Assembly (NCBI GenBank): GCA_019234295.1
Contig: JAFALK010000042.1
Span: 1-35,007 of the forward strand
DNA: 35,007 nucleotides
Direction of reading: 5' to 3'
Source: Roseateles sp.
Lineage (GTDB): Bacteria; Pseudomonadota; Gammaproteobacteria; Burkholderiales; Burkholderiaceae_C
The position numbers and the translations under genes are program-made. The stretch's first letter is position 1. Each line of letters begins with the position of its first letter. The notes beneath the pieces are model-generated. The model made no database searches. It saw only the letters and a program-made list of their open reading frames with translations, and was not told where the DNA came from. This document shows, one piece after another, positions 9,056 to 17,908 of the stretch.

Positions 9056-9134
9056 GGCGAGTGCTTGCTGGATGTGAGACCGGCAGCTTCGTTCTGCCTC
9101 CGCCGGCGGGCAATGCTCGCTTTACCTAGCCCGC

Positions 9135-9551
9135 TCAGTGCATTGGCGCGGGCCGGTCCGTCTCGCGCCGGCCCGATGTGTACAGCTCACGCACCAAGGC
9201 CAATTGCTGGCAGAGTTCAGCGACGCGAGCCGCGTCGCCCGGGCGCCAACTGGGCAGCAACTCGCAGTGGGTCTCGCCGGGCAGGGCGGCCAGCGCGGCT
9301 TGCAGCTCGAACAAGAGCAAGGGGCCTGCGTCGGGCGACAGCTCCGCGCTGACGCCCAGACTGCGCGCCAGGTAGTAGCAGGCCGCCCCGACATCGCCTG
9401 CGCGGGCTGCCATGACCGCCTGGTTCTGGAGGGCTTCGGCGCGCGCCGTGGCCTCTTCTCGCTGCACGGCGTCACCGACGTGGTTGAGCAGGCCCCAGCC
9501 GCTGTCTTCGGGGCTGACCTGATCGAGGTCGGGTGAGAAGTCGCTGTCCAT
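9135..9551 (-). CDS. Hypothetical helical protein
   Basis: I do not recognise this protein. From the ATG at 9551 (MDSDFSPDLDQ) it has 138 residues; an in-frame GTG at 9623 would add 24 basic residues that look less protein-like. Neither start has a good ribosome site. The sequence is rich in Ala, Leu and Glu and largely helical. A segment (EEATARAEALQNQAVMAARAGDVGAACYYLARSLG) resembles a single TPR-like helical hairpin. It has no signal peptide and no membrane segment. It lies on the same strand as the SRPBCC gene, 79 bp before it. Confidence 0.6.
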   Translation of the reverse strand: MDSDFSPDLDQVSPEDSGWGLLNHVGDAVQREEATARAEALQNQAVMAARAGDVGAACYYLARSLGVSAELSPDAGPLLLFELQAALAALPGETHCELLPSWRPGDAARVAELCQQLALVRELYTSGRRETDRPAPMH

Positions 9552-9725
9552 GTGAAGGATTGTTCCCAACAGGCGAGCCCGTGCCTTCCCCCGGATTGCG
9601 GGACTGACCGTGGTCGAATTCACGCAAGCACTCTTACGTGCGCTTACCGCTGAAACAGGCGACTAGCGGCCGGGGATTGTTACATGTGGCAAGCTTTAGG
9701 CTATCTGTATTGCAGGAGGATGTCC

Positions 9726-10178
9726 ATGAAGCACTCCAACAAATCTTTGCCTGTCGGGCTGGCGCTGGGTTTACTGCTCGGTGGCACGGCCCAGGCGGAT
9801 GCTGACCACGCCGTCGTGCCGGACAAGAGCCAGCTCTCGAAGCTGTGCAAGGACTGCGCCTTTGTCACTGAAGTGCACACCGAGACTCGCCAGGGCAAGT
9901 CCAGCGGCGTGGGCATGGTCGGCGGCGCTTTGGTGGGCGGACTGCTGGCCAACCGCCTCGGCGGTGGCAACGGCAAGGCGCTGGCGACGGTCGGCGGCGC
10001 AGCGGCCGGCGGCTACGCCGGCAACGAAATCGAGAAGAGCGGCAAGAAGTACACGGTCTGGGTCGTGCGTCTGATCTACAAGGACGGCAGCGCCCACAGC
10101 CGCGAATTGGGCACCGACCCGCAACTGCGCGGCGGAGACGTCGTGCTGATGCAGAACGGCCGGCTCAGCCGTCAGTGA
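9726..10178 (+). CDS. Glycine-zipper 2TM-type outer-membrane protein
   Basis: A 150-residue exported protein. The signal peptide is MKHSNKSLPVGLALGLLLGGTAQA (cleavage probably after AQA). A glycine-zipper region, about residues 58-100 (GVGMVGGALVGGLLANRLGGGNGKALATVGGAAAGGYAGNEIEKS), is characteristic of the 17-kDa-antigen/SlyB family, and a small beta domain follows (YTVWVVRLIYKDGSAHSRELG...GGDVVLMQNGRL). These proteins sit in or across the outer membrane and are often envelope-stress-induced. The strong GCAGGAGGA at 9712-9720 decides the start: it abuts the upstream ATG at 9720 but is well spaced for 9726. Its stop overlaps the convergent thioesterase stop by 7 bp. Confidence 0.88.
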   Translation: MKHSNKSLPVGLALGLLLGGTAQADADHAVVPDKSQLSKLCKDCAFVTEVHTETRQGKSSGVGMVGGALVGGLLANRLGGGNGKALATVGGAAAGGYAGNEIEKSGKKYTVWVVRLIYKDGSAHSRELGTDPQLRGGDVVLMQNGRLSRQ

Positions 10179-10660
10179 GCTTCTTGACGCTGCAATGCGG
10201 CTGACCGCTCACTGAACTCGCGCCGCAGCTGCTTGCGTACCTCGGCCGCCGCATGCCGGCGGCACTCGTCCGCCGTACCCGGCACCAGCGGCGGCACCGC
10301 AACGGGTTTTCGCTCGTCGTCCACCGCCACCATGGTGAAGAAGCAGCTGTTGGCATGGCGCGTGGCCTGGGTGCGGATGTTCTCGGCCATGACCTTGATG
10401 CCCACTTCCATCGATGAAGTGCCCGTGTGGTTGATGGCGGCCAGGAAGTGCACGAGCTCGCCCACGTGGATGGGCTCGCGGAACATGACCTGGTCCACGG
10501 ACAACGTGACGACGTACCGGCCCGCATAACGGCTGGCGCAGGCGTAGGCCACCTGGTCGAGGAACTTCAGGATGGTGCCACCGTGCACGTTGCCGGCGAA
10601 GTTGGCCATATCCGGCGTCATCAGCACGGTCATGGCGAGTTGGTGGGGAGGGAGGGTCAT
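10172..10660 (-). CDS. Acyl-CoA thioesterase (YciA/hot-dog family)
   Basis: A 162-residue single hot-dog-fold thioesterase that hydrolyses acyl-CoA to free acid and CoA in the cytosol. Family motifs are MTPDMANFAGNVHGGTILKFLDQVAYACASRYAG (helix with the catalytic Asp region NxxGxxHGGxxL..D), VDQVMFREPIHVGELVHFLA and FTMVAVDDERKPVAVPPLVP. Chain-length preference is not readable. The ATG at 10660 overlaps the TGA of the transporter pseudogene upstream (ATGA), so the gene sits at the end of the glucarate operon and would have been translationally coupled to the transporter. With that reading frame broken, coupling must now fail or be replaced. A longer frame to 10714 lies inside the transporter remnant. 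Confidence 0.92.
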   Translation of the reverse strand: MTLPPHQLAMTVLMTPDMANFAGNVHGGTILKFLDQVAYACASRYAGRYVVTLSVDQVMFREPIHVGELVHFLAAINHTGTSSMEVGIKVMAENIRTQATRHANSCFFTMVAVDDERKPVAVPPLVPGTADECRRHAAAEVRKQLRREFSERSAALQRQEAH

Positions 10661-11587
10661 GCCTTCTTCAGTTCGAAGCGACGAATCTCGCCGACGACGA
10701 CAAGATAGCAGCACACGGCCCGCAGCGCGTTTGCGGCCACAAAGACCAGGGCCGCTCTGACTGAGCCTGTGCCCTTGATCAGGTAGCCGATCACGATGGG
10801 CGTGGTGATGGCCGCGGTGTTGAAGAAGGTGTTGAACAGCGCGCCCGAGAGGCCCGAGATCTCATTGGGCGAGGTGTCGGACACGACCGCCCAGCCCGCC
10901 CAGGCCCTTGCCGAGGAAAGCCAGGGCCATGATGACGACCCCCAGCGCTGAGCCCTCCACGTCGTTGCAGGCAATCATCGAGGTGGACAGCGGCATGCCG
11001 ATCAAGATGGGCGTCTTGCGCGCGACGGTCAGGGACTTGCCGCTGCGCAGCAGCCAATCCCGGGTCAGCCCGCACAGTACGCCGCCGGCGAATCAGCACG
11101 CCTCCGGCAGGGCCGCGACGAAGCTGGCGTTCAGGATGGACGTGCCACGCTCCTTCACAAAGCGCACGGGGAACCAGGTCAGGTCAGGGAAAAGTAGGTC
11201 AGCGTCGTGATGCGTATTGACAGATGTACATGCCCATCAACATGCGGTTGGAGAGCAGCTGCGCGAAGCAGTTCCACTTGGGCTTCTCGGCCTTGGCCGC
11301 GCCCACCAGCCGCCAGCCGCCAGCCGCCAGCAGCCAGCAGCCAGCAGCCAGCAGCTGGGCAACTGCGCGAGCACATAGGACTAGCCGAATGCCGAGAACA
11401 TATAGCCCATGGTCACCGCGTCCAGCCCCAACTCTTTGCCGAGCGCCGGGCTCGCGATCGAGTGTGTGGCCCGATCTGCGTGGTTGATCGTGGTCACGAG
11501 AATGAGCATCGCAAGCACGGGATAGCGCTTGCGGGCGCGCGCGGTCTAGGGCGTCGCTGAAGCAGCGGCGACGGTGGCGGCGATCAT
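10657..11587 (-). pseudogene. gudP: Decayed GudP-type D-glucarate/galactarate MFS transporter
   Basis: Minus-strand translation across three frames reconstructs an ACS-family sugar-acid/proton symporter. The N-terminus MIAATVAAA... leads to LVTTINHADRATHSIASPALGK, then GLDAVTMGYMFSAFG. The second half has KPKWNCFAQLLSNRMLMGMYICQY, ITTLTYF, TWFPVRFVKERGTSIL, VARKTPILIGMPLSTSMIACN and GWAVVSDTSP to FELKKA. Visible lesions are a TAG at 11546-11548, a TAG replacing a Trp codon at 11381-11383, a one-base loss after ICQY, a five-base TGACC duplication, a Gly codon turned to TGA, and an apparent five-base loss before WAVVSD. A stretch of well over 100 residues between about residue 65 and KPKWNC is missing, replaced by the heptamer tract at 11308-11356. 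The original ribosome site CAGGAGA survives. It lies in the glucarate operon after the aldehyde dehydrogenase. Confidence 0.9.
11308..11356. repeat. Heptanucleotide tandem repeat, 7 units
   Basis: Seven contiguous 7-bp units: AGCCGCC three times, then AGCAGCC three times, then AGCAGCT. The tract sits exactly at the junction where the interior of the transporter pseudogene has been deleted. Because 7 is not a multiple of 3, each gain or loss of a unit would shift the reading frame. Confidence 0.92.
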
Positions 11588-11669
11588 GCTTGTCTCCTGA
11601 AAATCTTGGGCAAAGCAGTCCCCCGCGCGGCCGTCTTGCCGCGGTCTTGCGCGAGGTGGTTGAGTGTCT

Positions 11670-13109
11670 TTAAGCCTGGGTATAGGCCGTCTTCACGGTC
11701 GTGAAGAACTCGGCCGCATACCGACCCTGTTCCCTGGGACCGTAGCTGGAGCCCTTGCGGCCGCCGAAGGGCACGTGATAGTCGACACCGGCCGTCGGCA
11801 GGTTGACCATCACCATGCCGGCCTGCGCGTGGCGCTTGAAATGCGTGGCGTGCTTCAGGCTCGTGGTGGCGATGCCCGAGGCCAGGCCAAACGGCGTGTC
11901 GTTGGCCAGTTGCAGCGCCTCTTCGTAGTTCTTCGCCCGCAGCACGCTGACCACGGGGCCGAAGACCTCCTCGCGGTTGATGCGCATTGCGGGCGTGGTG
12001 TCCGTGATCAGGGCCGGGCGCATGTAAAAGCCGGGCTGCCCCTCGGGGTTGCGCTCCACATGCTCGCCGCCGAAGGCCAGGGTCGCGCCCTCGGCCTTGG
12101 CGATGCCCACGTATTCCTGGTCCTGCCCGAGCTGGCTTTGGTCGACCACGGGGCCGATGTCGGTGCCTTGCTTGCGCGCATCGTCCACCTTGAGCGCCTT
12201 CATGCGCCCGACCATGGCGGCGACGAAGCGGTCGTGAATGCCTTCGGTGACGATCAGACGCGAGGACGCTGTGCAGCGCTGGCCGGTGGAGAAAAAGCCG
12301 CTGTTGACGGCGCAGTTCACGGCCACAGACAGCTCCGCGTCGTCCAGCACGATCATCGGGTTCTTGCCGCCCATTTCGAGCTGGAACTTGGCCATGCGGC
12401 CCACGCAGGCCGCGGCCACCTTCTGGCCGGTGGGAACGGAGCCGGTGAAGCTGATGCCCGAGACGCGCGGGTCGTTCAAGAGCGTCGCGCCGACCTCAGA
12501 GCCGCGGCCCATCACGAGGTTGAACACGCCGCCGGGCAGTCCGCTGCGGGAGAGGATCTCGGCCAGCGCCCAGGCCGAGCCGGGCACGAGCTCGGCGGGC
12601 TTGAAGACCACGCAGCAGCCATAGGCCAGGGCCGGGGCGATCTTCCAGGCGGGAATGGCGATGGGGAAGTTCCAGGGCGTGATCAGTCCGATGACGCCCA
12701 GGGCCTCGCGGGTGATCTCCACGCCGACGCCAGGACGCACCGAAGGGAGGCTCTCGCCGCCGGGGCGCAGCGCCTCACCGGCGAAGAACTTGAAGATGTA
12801 ACCGGCGCGGGCCACTTCACCGATGGCCTCGGGCAGGGTCTTGCCTTCCTCGCGGGCCAGCAGCTCGCCAAGCTCGTTGCGGCGGATGAGGATCTCGGTC
12901 CCGGCGGCGTCGAGGATGTCGAAGCGCTGCTGCGGCGTGGACAGGCTCCAGGCCGGGAACGCGGCGTGCGCGGCGGCGATCGCGGCCTGGGTCTGCGCCA
13001 CGTCGGCTTGCGCGTATTCGCCGATCACGTCGCGGGTGTCCGAGGGGTTGATGTTGCGGCTGACCTTGGGTCCGTCGAGCCATTCGCCACCGATGAAATT
13101 CTTGAACAT
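11670..13109 (-). CDS. 2,5-dioxopentanoate (alpha-ketoglutaric semialdehyde) dehydrogenase
   Basis: A 479-residue NAD(P)-dependent aldehyde dehydrogenase. The motifs are complete: nucleotide-binding ITPWNFPIAIPAWKIAPALAYG, FKPAELVP, FTGSVPTGQKVAAA, the general-base Glu in LEMGGKNP, and the catalytic Cys in GQRCTASSR. The closing motif EEVFGPVVSV is also present. The exact substrate is inferred from position after kdgD and gudD: it would oxidise 2,5-dioxopentanoate to 2-oxoglutarate, the last step of hexarate breakdown. The ATG at 13109 has AAGGA about 8 bases upstream and starts MFKNFIGGEW as in the family; a longer frame reaches 13127. The stop of gudD is 14 bp upstream. Confidence 0.93.
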   Translation of the reverse strand: MFKNFIGGEWLDGPKVSRNINPSDTRDVIGEYAQADVAQTQAAIAAAHAAFPAWSLSTPQQRFDILDAAGTEILIRRNELGELLAREEGKTLPEAIGEVARAGYIFKFFAGEALRPGGESLPSVRPGVGVEITREALGVIGLITPWNFPIAIPAWKIAPALAYGCCVVFKPAELVPGSAWALAEILSRSGLPGGVFNLVMGRGSEVGATLLNDPRVSGISFTGSVPTGQKVAAACVGRMAKFQLEMGGKNPMIVLDDAELSVAVNCAVNSGFFSTGQRCTASSRLIVTEGIHDRFVAAMVGRMKALKVDDARKQGTDIGPVVDQSQLGQDQEYVGIAKAEGATLAFGGEHVERNPEGQPGFYMRPALITDTTPAMRINREEVFGPVVSVLRAKNYEEALQLANDTPFGLASGIATTSLKHATHFKRHAQAGMVMVNLPTAGVDYHVPFGGRKGSSYGPREQGRYAAEFFTTVKTAYTQA

Positions 13110-13123
13110 GCTTTTCGTCCTTC

Positions 13124-14452
13124 TCAACGATCCAGGGCTGGGCGCTTCGGGTTGAACTGCCAGCCGGGGATCAGGTATTGCATGGCCACCGCGTCGTCGC
13201 GCGCGCCAAGACCATGCCTCTTGTAGAGCTCGTGGGCCTTTTCCACTTCGACCATGTCGAGCTCGACGCCCAGACCAGGCGTCTTCGGCACCTCCACGAG
13301 GCCGCCACGGATCTGCAGCGGCTCTTTGGTGAGGCGTTGGCCATCTTGCCAGATCCAGTGCGTGTCGATGGCCGTGACCTTGCCGGGCGCTGCAGCGCCC
13401 ACGTGCGTGAACATGGCCAGCGAGACGTCGAAGTGGTTGTTCGAATGCGAGCCCCAGGTCAGGCCCCAGTCGCGGCAGGTCTGCGCCACACGGACCGAGC
13501 CGGCCATCGTCCAGAAATGCGGGTCGGCCAGTGGGATGTCCACGCTTTGCAGCGACAGCGCGTGGCTCAGCTGGCGCCAGTCCGTGGCGATCATGTTCGT
13601 TGCCGTGGGCAGGCCGGTCGCGCGGCGGAATTCGGCCATGACCTCGCGGCCGGAGAAACCGTCCTCGGCACCGCAGGGGTCCTCGGCATAGGCAAGTACG
13701 CCGCGCATGTCGCGCATCAAGCGGATGGCGTCCTTCAAGAGCCAGCCGCCGTTTGGGTCCAACGTCACCCGCGCCGTGGGGAAGCGCTCGTGCAAGGCGC
13801 GGATCGCTTCCACTTCCTCGTCGCCACGCAAGGTGCCGCCCTTGAGCTTGAAATCCATGAAGCCGTAGCGCGCGTGGGCGGCTTCGGCCAGGCGGACGAT
13901 GGCCTCGGGCGTCATCGCCGCCTCGCGCCGCAGGCGGAACCAGGCGTCATCGGCTGCGGGTTCGCGCAGATAGGGCAGATCGGTCTTGTCGGCGTCGGCC
14001 ACGTAGAACAGATAGCCGAGCATCTCGACGGCATCGCGCTGCTGGCCTTCGCCGAGCAGGGCCGCCACGGGCACGCCCAGGTGCTGGCCGAGCAGGTCGA
14101 GCAGGGCCGATTCGAGCGCGGTGACCGCATGGATGGTTGTGCGCAGGTCAAAGGTCTGCAGACCGCGGCCGCCGGAGTCGCGGTCGGCGAATCGCTGCTG
14201 CACGTCTCGCAGCAGGCCCGCATGCGCGCCCACGGGCTGGCCGATGACGAGAGTGCGGGCGTCCTCCAGCGTCTGGCGGATCTTCTCCCCGCCGGGCACT
14301 TCGCCCACGCCGGTGTGGCCGCTGCTGTCGGTGAGGATCAGCAGGTTGCGCGTGAAGAAGGGGCCGTGCGCGCCGCTGAGGTTCAGCAGCATGCTGTCGC
14401 GGCCCGCAACGGGGATCACCTGCAGCGCCGTGATGACGGGTGTCGCGCTCAT
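13124..14452 (-). CDS. gudD: D-glucarate dehydratase
   Basis: A 442-residue enolase-superfamily enzyme converting D-glucarate (and L-idarate) to 5-dehydro-4-deoxy-D-glucarate with Mg2+. The N-terminal capping domain includes [27 protein letters not shown]. The barrel carries the mandelate-racemase-subgroup catalytic set: FKLKGG (base Lys), LDPNGGW and AEDPCG (metal ligands Asp and Glu), ATNMIATD (Asn/Asp), and [17 protein letters not shown] (His base). Length is normal for GudD. It is separated from kdgD by 3 bp on the same strand and is clearly in the same operon. All key residues appear intact, so the pathway enzyme is presumably functional although the neighbouring transporter is not. Confidence 0.97.
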   Translation of the reverse strand: MSATPVITALQVIPVAGRDSMLLNLSGAHGPFFTRNLLILTDSSGHTGVGEVPGGEKIRQTLEDARTLVIGQPVGAHAGLLRDVQQRFADRDSGGRGLQTFDLRTTIHAVTALESALLDLLGQHLGVPVAALLGEGQQRDAVEMLGYLFYVADADKTDLPYLREPAADDAWFRLRREAAMTPEAIVRLAEAAHARYGFMDFKLKGGTLRGDEEVEAIRALHERFPTARVTLDPNGGWLLKDAIRLMRDMRGVLAYAEDPCGAEDGFSGREVMAEFRRATGLPTATNMIATDWRQLSHALSLQSVDIPLADPHFWTMAGSVRVAQTCRDWGLTWGSHSNNHFDVSLAMFTHVGAAAPGKVTAIDTHWIWQDGQRLTKEPLQIRGGLVEVPKTPGLGVELDMVEVEKAHELYKRHGLGARDDAVAMQYLIPGWQFNPKRPALDR

Positions 14453-14455
14453 GGC

Positions 14456-15367
14456 TTACTGGGCGCCCAGGGTCCTGATCAGGGCGCTCAGCTGCTCGAA
14501 CTCGGCCGGCAGCAGCTCCGACAGCGGCGGACGCACCGGGCCGGCGCCGTGGCCGATGATGGTGGCGCCGGCCTTCACGATGGAGACCGCGTAGCCCTCG
14601 CCCTTGTTGCGGATGGCGATGTAGGGCAGGAAGAAATCGCGGATCAGGCGGTCCGTCGTGGCGGTGTCGCCGCTGGCGTGGGCGCGGTAGAACTCCATCG
14701 CCGTCTTCGGGATGAAGTTGAAGACGGCCGAGGAATAGACCGGGCAGCCCATGGCCTTATAGGCGCCGGCGAAGAGCTCGGCCGTGGGCAGGCCGCCCAG
14801 GTAGGCGAAGCGCTCGCCCAGGGTCTGGCGGATGGCGACGAACTTCTCGATGTCACCCAGGCCGTCCTTGAAGCCAATGAGGTTGGGGCAGCGCGCGGCC
14901 AGCGTGAGCAGGCTGGCGGGCGTGAGGCGGCAGTTGGCGCGGTTGTAGACGATGACGCCGAACTTCACACTCTTGCAAACGGCTTGCACATGGGCAATCA
15001 GGCCTTCCTGGCTGCATTCGGTCAGGTAGGGCGGCAGCAGCAGGATGCCTTGCGCACCGAGGCGTTCGGCCTCTTGTGCGAACTCGATGGCGGCGCGCGT
15101 GGAGCCGCCAGCGCCGGCAATGATGGGCGTGCGGTCACGGCAGGTGTCGAGGGCGACCTTGACGACTTCGCTGTACTCGCCTGGCTCCAGAGAGAAGAAC
15201 TCGCCCGTGCCGCCGGCCGCGAACAAGGCCGAGGCGCCGTAGGGTTGCAGCCACTCCAGGCGCTCGGCATAGGGCTTGGGCGCGAAGCGCAGCTCGGCAT
15301 CGAAGTCGGTCAGCGGGAAGGACAGCAGGCCGGATTCGAGGACGGTCTTGAGCTCTTGGGGCGACAT
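14456..15367 (-). CDS. kdgD: 5-dehydro-4-deoxyglucarate dehydratase
   Basis: A 303-residue class I aldolase-superfamily (DapA/NanA type) enzyme. It dehydrates and decarboxylates 5-dehydro-4-deoxy-glucarate to 2,5-dioxopentanoate plus CO2 and water. The Schiff-base lysine is in [10 protein letters not shown], the partner Tyr in VIVYNRANC, and the TGG-type loop is [11 protein letters not shown]. It begins [23 protein letters not shown], as the family does; the frame extends to 15415 but that extension is the promoter/operator region. It is the first gene of the operon kdgD-gudD-aldehyde dehydrogenase-(transporter remnant)-thioesterase. A promoter overlapped by an inverted repeat lies 30-58 bp upstream. 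Confidence 0.97.
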   Translation of the reverse strand: MSPQELKTVLESGLLSFPLTDFDAELRFAPKPYAERLEWLQPYGASALFAAGGTGEFFSLEPGEYSEVVKVALDTCRDRTPIIAGAGGSTRAAIEFAQEAERLGAQGILLLPPYLTECSQEGLIAHVQAVCKSVKFGVIVYNRANCRLTPASLLTLAARCPNLIGFKDGLGDIEKFVAIRQTLGERFAYLGGLPTAELFAGAYKAMGCPVYSSAVFNFIPKTAMEFYRAHASGDTATTDRLIRDFFLPYIAIRNKGEGYAVSIVKAGATIIGHGAGPVRPPLSELLPAEFEQLSALIRTLGAQ

Positions 15368-15396
15368 GGCGGGACTCCGTTGGGTTGGTTGATGAT

Positions 15397-15418
15397 GTTG
15401 TAAGTCATCGTACAACTA
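15397..15418. promoter_or_regulatory. FadR/GntR-type operator over the kdgD promoter
   Basis: GTTGTA and TACAAC form a perfect 6-bp inverted repeat separated by 8 bp (15397-15416). TCGTACAACTA at 15408-15418 fits the FadR-subfamily consensus TNGTNNNACNA. The repeat fills the space between -35 and -10 and includes the -10, as expected for a repressor site. The same TTGTACNACAA-like sequence is found beyond the regulator gene at 16205-16217. Confidence 0.65.
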
Positions 15419-15425
15419 AATTCAA
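15397..15425 (-). promoter_or_regulatory. kdgD promoter
   Basis: On the minus strand TTGAAT (15425-15420), a 17-bp spacer, then TACAAC (15402-15397). Each box matches 4 of 6 consensus bases, with ideal spacing. Transcription would begin about 23 bases before the kdgD ATG. Confidence 0.6.
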
Positions 15426-15450
15426 GGCGGAACAAGATCCTGATGATGAC

Positions 15451-16167
15451 TTAGGCCTGAGCCTGGGCTTTGCGGCGACGCTCGCGGCTGTTGCTCAGGT
15501 GGGTGCGCATGGCGGCGCGGGCAGCGTCGGCATCCTGGCCGGCGATGGCGTCGAAGATGCTTTCATGCTCGCCCATGACACGGCGAAGATAGGCCAGACG
15601 CTCGCCATGGGGCGGGGCCACGGGCTCGAGCCGGGCACGCGGGATGATCTGGCTGCCCAAGGTGGCCATCAACTCGGCAAAGTGGCAGTTCTGGGTGGCG
15701 CGGGCGATTTCTTGGTGGAACTGAAAATCGGCCGTCACGGAGTCCTCGCCCGTCTCGATGGCGCTGGCGAAATCGTCCAGCGCACTGCGCATCACGCTCA
15801 GATTGGCCTCGGTTCTCCTCTGGGCGGCGAGGCCGGCGGCCTCGGTCTCCAGGCCGATTCGCAGCTCCAGCACGGCGATCACGTCCTGCAAGGTGGTGAA
15901 CTGCTCGGGGGCAATCTTGAAAGCGGGGCCATCGCCCGGGCCGAGCACGAAGGTGCCGATGCCATGGCGCGTCTCGACCTGGCCGGCGGCCTGCAGTTTG
16001 GAGATGGCCTCGCGCACAACGGTGCGGCTGACCTGGAACTCGCCCATGATGGCTGCCTCGGTGGGCAGCTTGTCACCCGGGCGCAGTCGCCCGTCTCGGA
16101 TGCGCTCGCCCAGGGACTGCACGAGTTCCAGGGCCAGGGTGCGGGGACGGCGCGGAGCGGCTTGCAT
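15451..16167 (-). CDS. FadR-family GntR transcriptional regulator of the hexarate genes
   Basis: A 238-residue regulator. The N-terminal winged helix-turn-helix, about residues 10-75, has LGERIRDGRLRPGDKLPTEAAIMGEFQVSRTVVREAISKLQAAGQVETRHGIGTFV, the classic GntR signature. An all-helical FCD ligand domain follows, with the metal/ligand residues in FHQEIARATQN and HESIFDAIAGQD. The start is the ATG at 16167 (MQAAPRRPRT); a longer frame to 16224 would run over the operator. It lies between kdgD (83 bp downstream, same strand) and garD (divergent), with a matching palindrome on both sides, so it most likely represses both units and releases them when a hexarate or breakdown product binds. The inducer is inferred only. 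Confidence 0.93.
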   Translation of the reverse strand: MQAAPRRPRTLALELVQSLGERIRDGRLRPGDKLPTEAAIMGEFQVSRTVVREAISKLQAAGQVETRHGIGTFVLGPGDGPAFKIAPEQFTTLQDVIAVLELRIGLETEAAGLAAQRRTEANLSVMRSALDDFASAIETGEDSVTADFQFHQEIARATQNCHFAELMATLGSQIIPRARLEPVAPPHGERLAYLRRVMGEHESIFDAIAGQDADAARAAMRTHLSNSRERRRKAQAQA

Positions 16168-16204
16168 GGGCTTTGGGTGGACGAAGCAGGATCTCTGACG
16201 TAGA

Positions 16205-16217
16205 GTTGTACGACAAC
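16205..16217. promoter_or_regulatory. FadR/GntR-type operator between regulator and garD
   Basis: GTTGTACGACAAC has perfect 5-bp arms around ACG and contains TTGTACGACAA, an exact fit to TNGTNNNACNA. A further half-site ACAAC follows at 16221-16225 after ATG-A spacing. It lies 38-50 bp before the regulator ATG and about 45 bp before the garD ATG. I could not find a convincing promoter pair here. Confidence 0.65.
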
Positions 16218-16261
16218 ATGACAACGTACCTGCACTTTACCAAGGAAGCGGCAGGACCGAT

Positions 16262-17833
16262 ATGAGCGAAGCACGGCATCCCTTGACGATCCGCATGCAC
16301 GGCGAGGACAACGTCGCCATCGTCGCCAACGACGGCGGCCTGCCCGAGGGCACGCGCCTGCCCGAAGGCGTGCCGGGCGCTGGCCTCGTGCTGCGCGACA
16401 AGGTGCCCCAGGGGCACAAGGTGGCGCTCACGGACATTGCCGAGGGTGCACCCGTGCTGCGATATCGCGTGCCTATCGGCTATGCGCTCAAGCCCATCCC
16501 CGCTGGCAGCTGGGTGCACGAGGGGCGGCTGCAGATGCCCTCGGCTCGCGCGCTCGAAGGCCTGCCCATGGCCACGGTGAAGCCGCCCGTGCACGAGCCT
16601 CTTGCCGGCTACACCTTTGAGGGCTATCGCAATGCCGACGGCTCGGTTGGCACGCGCAACATTCTTGCGATCACGACCACGGTGCAATGCGTCGCCGGCG
16701 TGGTGGCACAGGCCGTGGCGCGCATCAAGGCCGAGTTGCTGCCGCTTTATCCGAACGTGGACGACGTGATCGGCCTGGAGCACAGCTACGGCTGCGGCGT
16801 GGCCATCGACGCACCGGATGCGGTCATCCCGATCCGCACGCTGAAGAACATCTCGTTGAACCCGAATTTCGGCGGCGAGGTGATGGTCGTGAGCCTCGGC
16901 TGCGAAAAGCTGCAGCCTTCACGGCTGCTGCCGCCGGGCACACTGCCGATCATCGACGAACGCGGACCGGAGACGGTGTGCCTGCAGGATGACGCCCACG
17001 TGGGCTTCATGTCCATGCTCGACGACATCTTGCAAAGCGCCAGGCCTCATCTGGAGCGGCTCAACGCCCGCAGGCGCGAGACGGTGCCGGCGAGCGAACT
17101 CGTCGTCGGCGTTCAATGCGGCGGCAGCGACGCCTTCTCGGGCGTGACTGCCAATCCCGCCGTAGGCTTCTGCGCCGACCTGATCGTGCGCGCCGGTGGC
17201 ACGGTGATGTTCAGCGAGAACACCGAGGTGCGAGATGCAGTCGAGCAGCTCACCAGCCGCGCCGCCGCGCCCGAGGTGGCTGAGGCCATCGTGCGCGAGC
17301 TCCGCTGGTACGACCGCTACCTCGAGCGCGGCCGCGTGGACCGCGCCGCCAACACCACGCCGGGCAACAAGGCGGGTGGCCTCGCCAACATCGTCGAGAA
17401 GGCCATGGGCTCGATCGTCAAGAGCGGCAGCGCAGCCATCTCGCATGTGTTGCCGCCCGGCGAGAAGCTGCTGCGAGAGCAGCGCGGCCTCGTCTACGCC
17501 GCCACACCGGCCAGCGACTTCATTTGCGGCACGCTGCAGCTGGCCGCGGGCATGAACGTGCATGTCTTCACCACGGGCCGGGGCACGCCGTATGGCTTGG
17601 CGCAATGCCCGGTGGTGAAGGTGGCCACGCGAAGCGATCTGGCCCGGCGTTGGCATGACCTGATGGACTTGAATGCGGGCCGCATCGCCGATGGCGAGGC
17701 CTCGATCGAGGAGATGGGGTGGGAGATGTTCCGGCTCTTGCTCGATGTGGCGAGCGGTCGCAAGAAGACCTGGGCGGAGCGTTGGAAGTTGCACAACGCG
17801 TTGGTGCTGTTCAATCCGGCGCCGGTGACCTGA
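16262..17833 (+). CDS. garD: Galactarate dehydratase
   Basis: A 523-residue UxaA/GarD-family enzyme that dehydrates meso-galactarate to 5-dehydro-4-deoxy-D-glucarate using Fe2+. The N-terminal SAF domain, about residues 10-95, has [21 protein letters not shown] and [23 protein letters not shown]. The long catalytic part begins [26 protein letters not shown] and includes [24 protein letters not shown] and [21 protein letters not shown], then a C-terminal [23 protein letters not shown]. It is divergent from the FadR-type regulator and feeds the same intermediate as gudD into kdgD. Family names overlap with altronate dehydratase, but the SAF fusion and the context favour galactarate. Confidence 0.93.
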   Translation: MSEARHPLTIRMHGEDNVAIVANDGGLPEGTRLPEGVPGAGLVLRDKVPQGHKVALTDIAEGAPVLRYRVPIGYALKPIPAGSWVHEGRLQMPSARALEGLPMATVKPPVHEPLAGYTFEGYRNADGSVGTRNILAITTTVQCVAGVVAQAVARIKAELLPLYPNVDDVIGLEHSYGCGVAIDAPDAVIPIRTLKNISLNPNFGGEVMVVSLGCEKLQPSRLLPPGTLPIIDERGPETVCLQDDAHVGFMSMLDDILQSARPHLERLNARRRETVPASELVVGVQCGGSDAFSGVTANPAVGFCADLIVRAGGTVMFSENTEVRDAVEQLTSRAAAPEVAEAIVRELRWYDRYLERGRVDRAANTTPGNKAGGLANIVEKAMGSIVKSGSAAISHVLPPGEKLLREQRGLVYAATPASDFICGTLQLAAGMNVHVFTTGRGTPYGLAQCPVVKVATRSDLARRWHDLMDLNAGRIADGEASIEEMGWEMFRLLLDVASGRKKTWAERWKLHNALVLFNPAPVT

Positions 17834-17908
17834 GCGTTGCGGGGGCGCGTTAGGCAGGCCAGGCGGTTCCCCGCGTTACGGCGATCGCTCGGCTCGAGCC
17901 TGCTGTGC

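Noticed and set aside
11308..11356. CRISPR-like array
   Set aside because: Units are 7 bp and contiguous with no spacers; it is a simple tandem repeat.
10657..11587. Sequencing error as the cause of the broken transporter frame
   Set aside because: There are several independent lesions (three stops, at least three indels, a large deletion) while neighbouring genes are clean.
11664..13226. 520-residue plus-strand frame antisense to the aldehyde dehydrogenase
   Set aside because: Shadow frame; the minus strand has all catalytic motifs.
13178..15403. 741-residue open frame on the plus strand across gudD and kdgD
   Set aside because: It spans two well-recognised minus-strand genes and their junction; composition is typical of third-position GC shadows.
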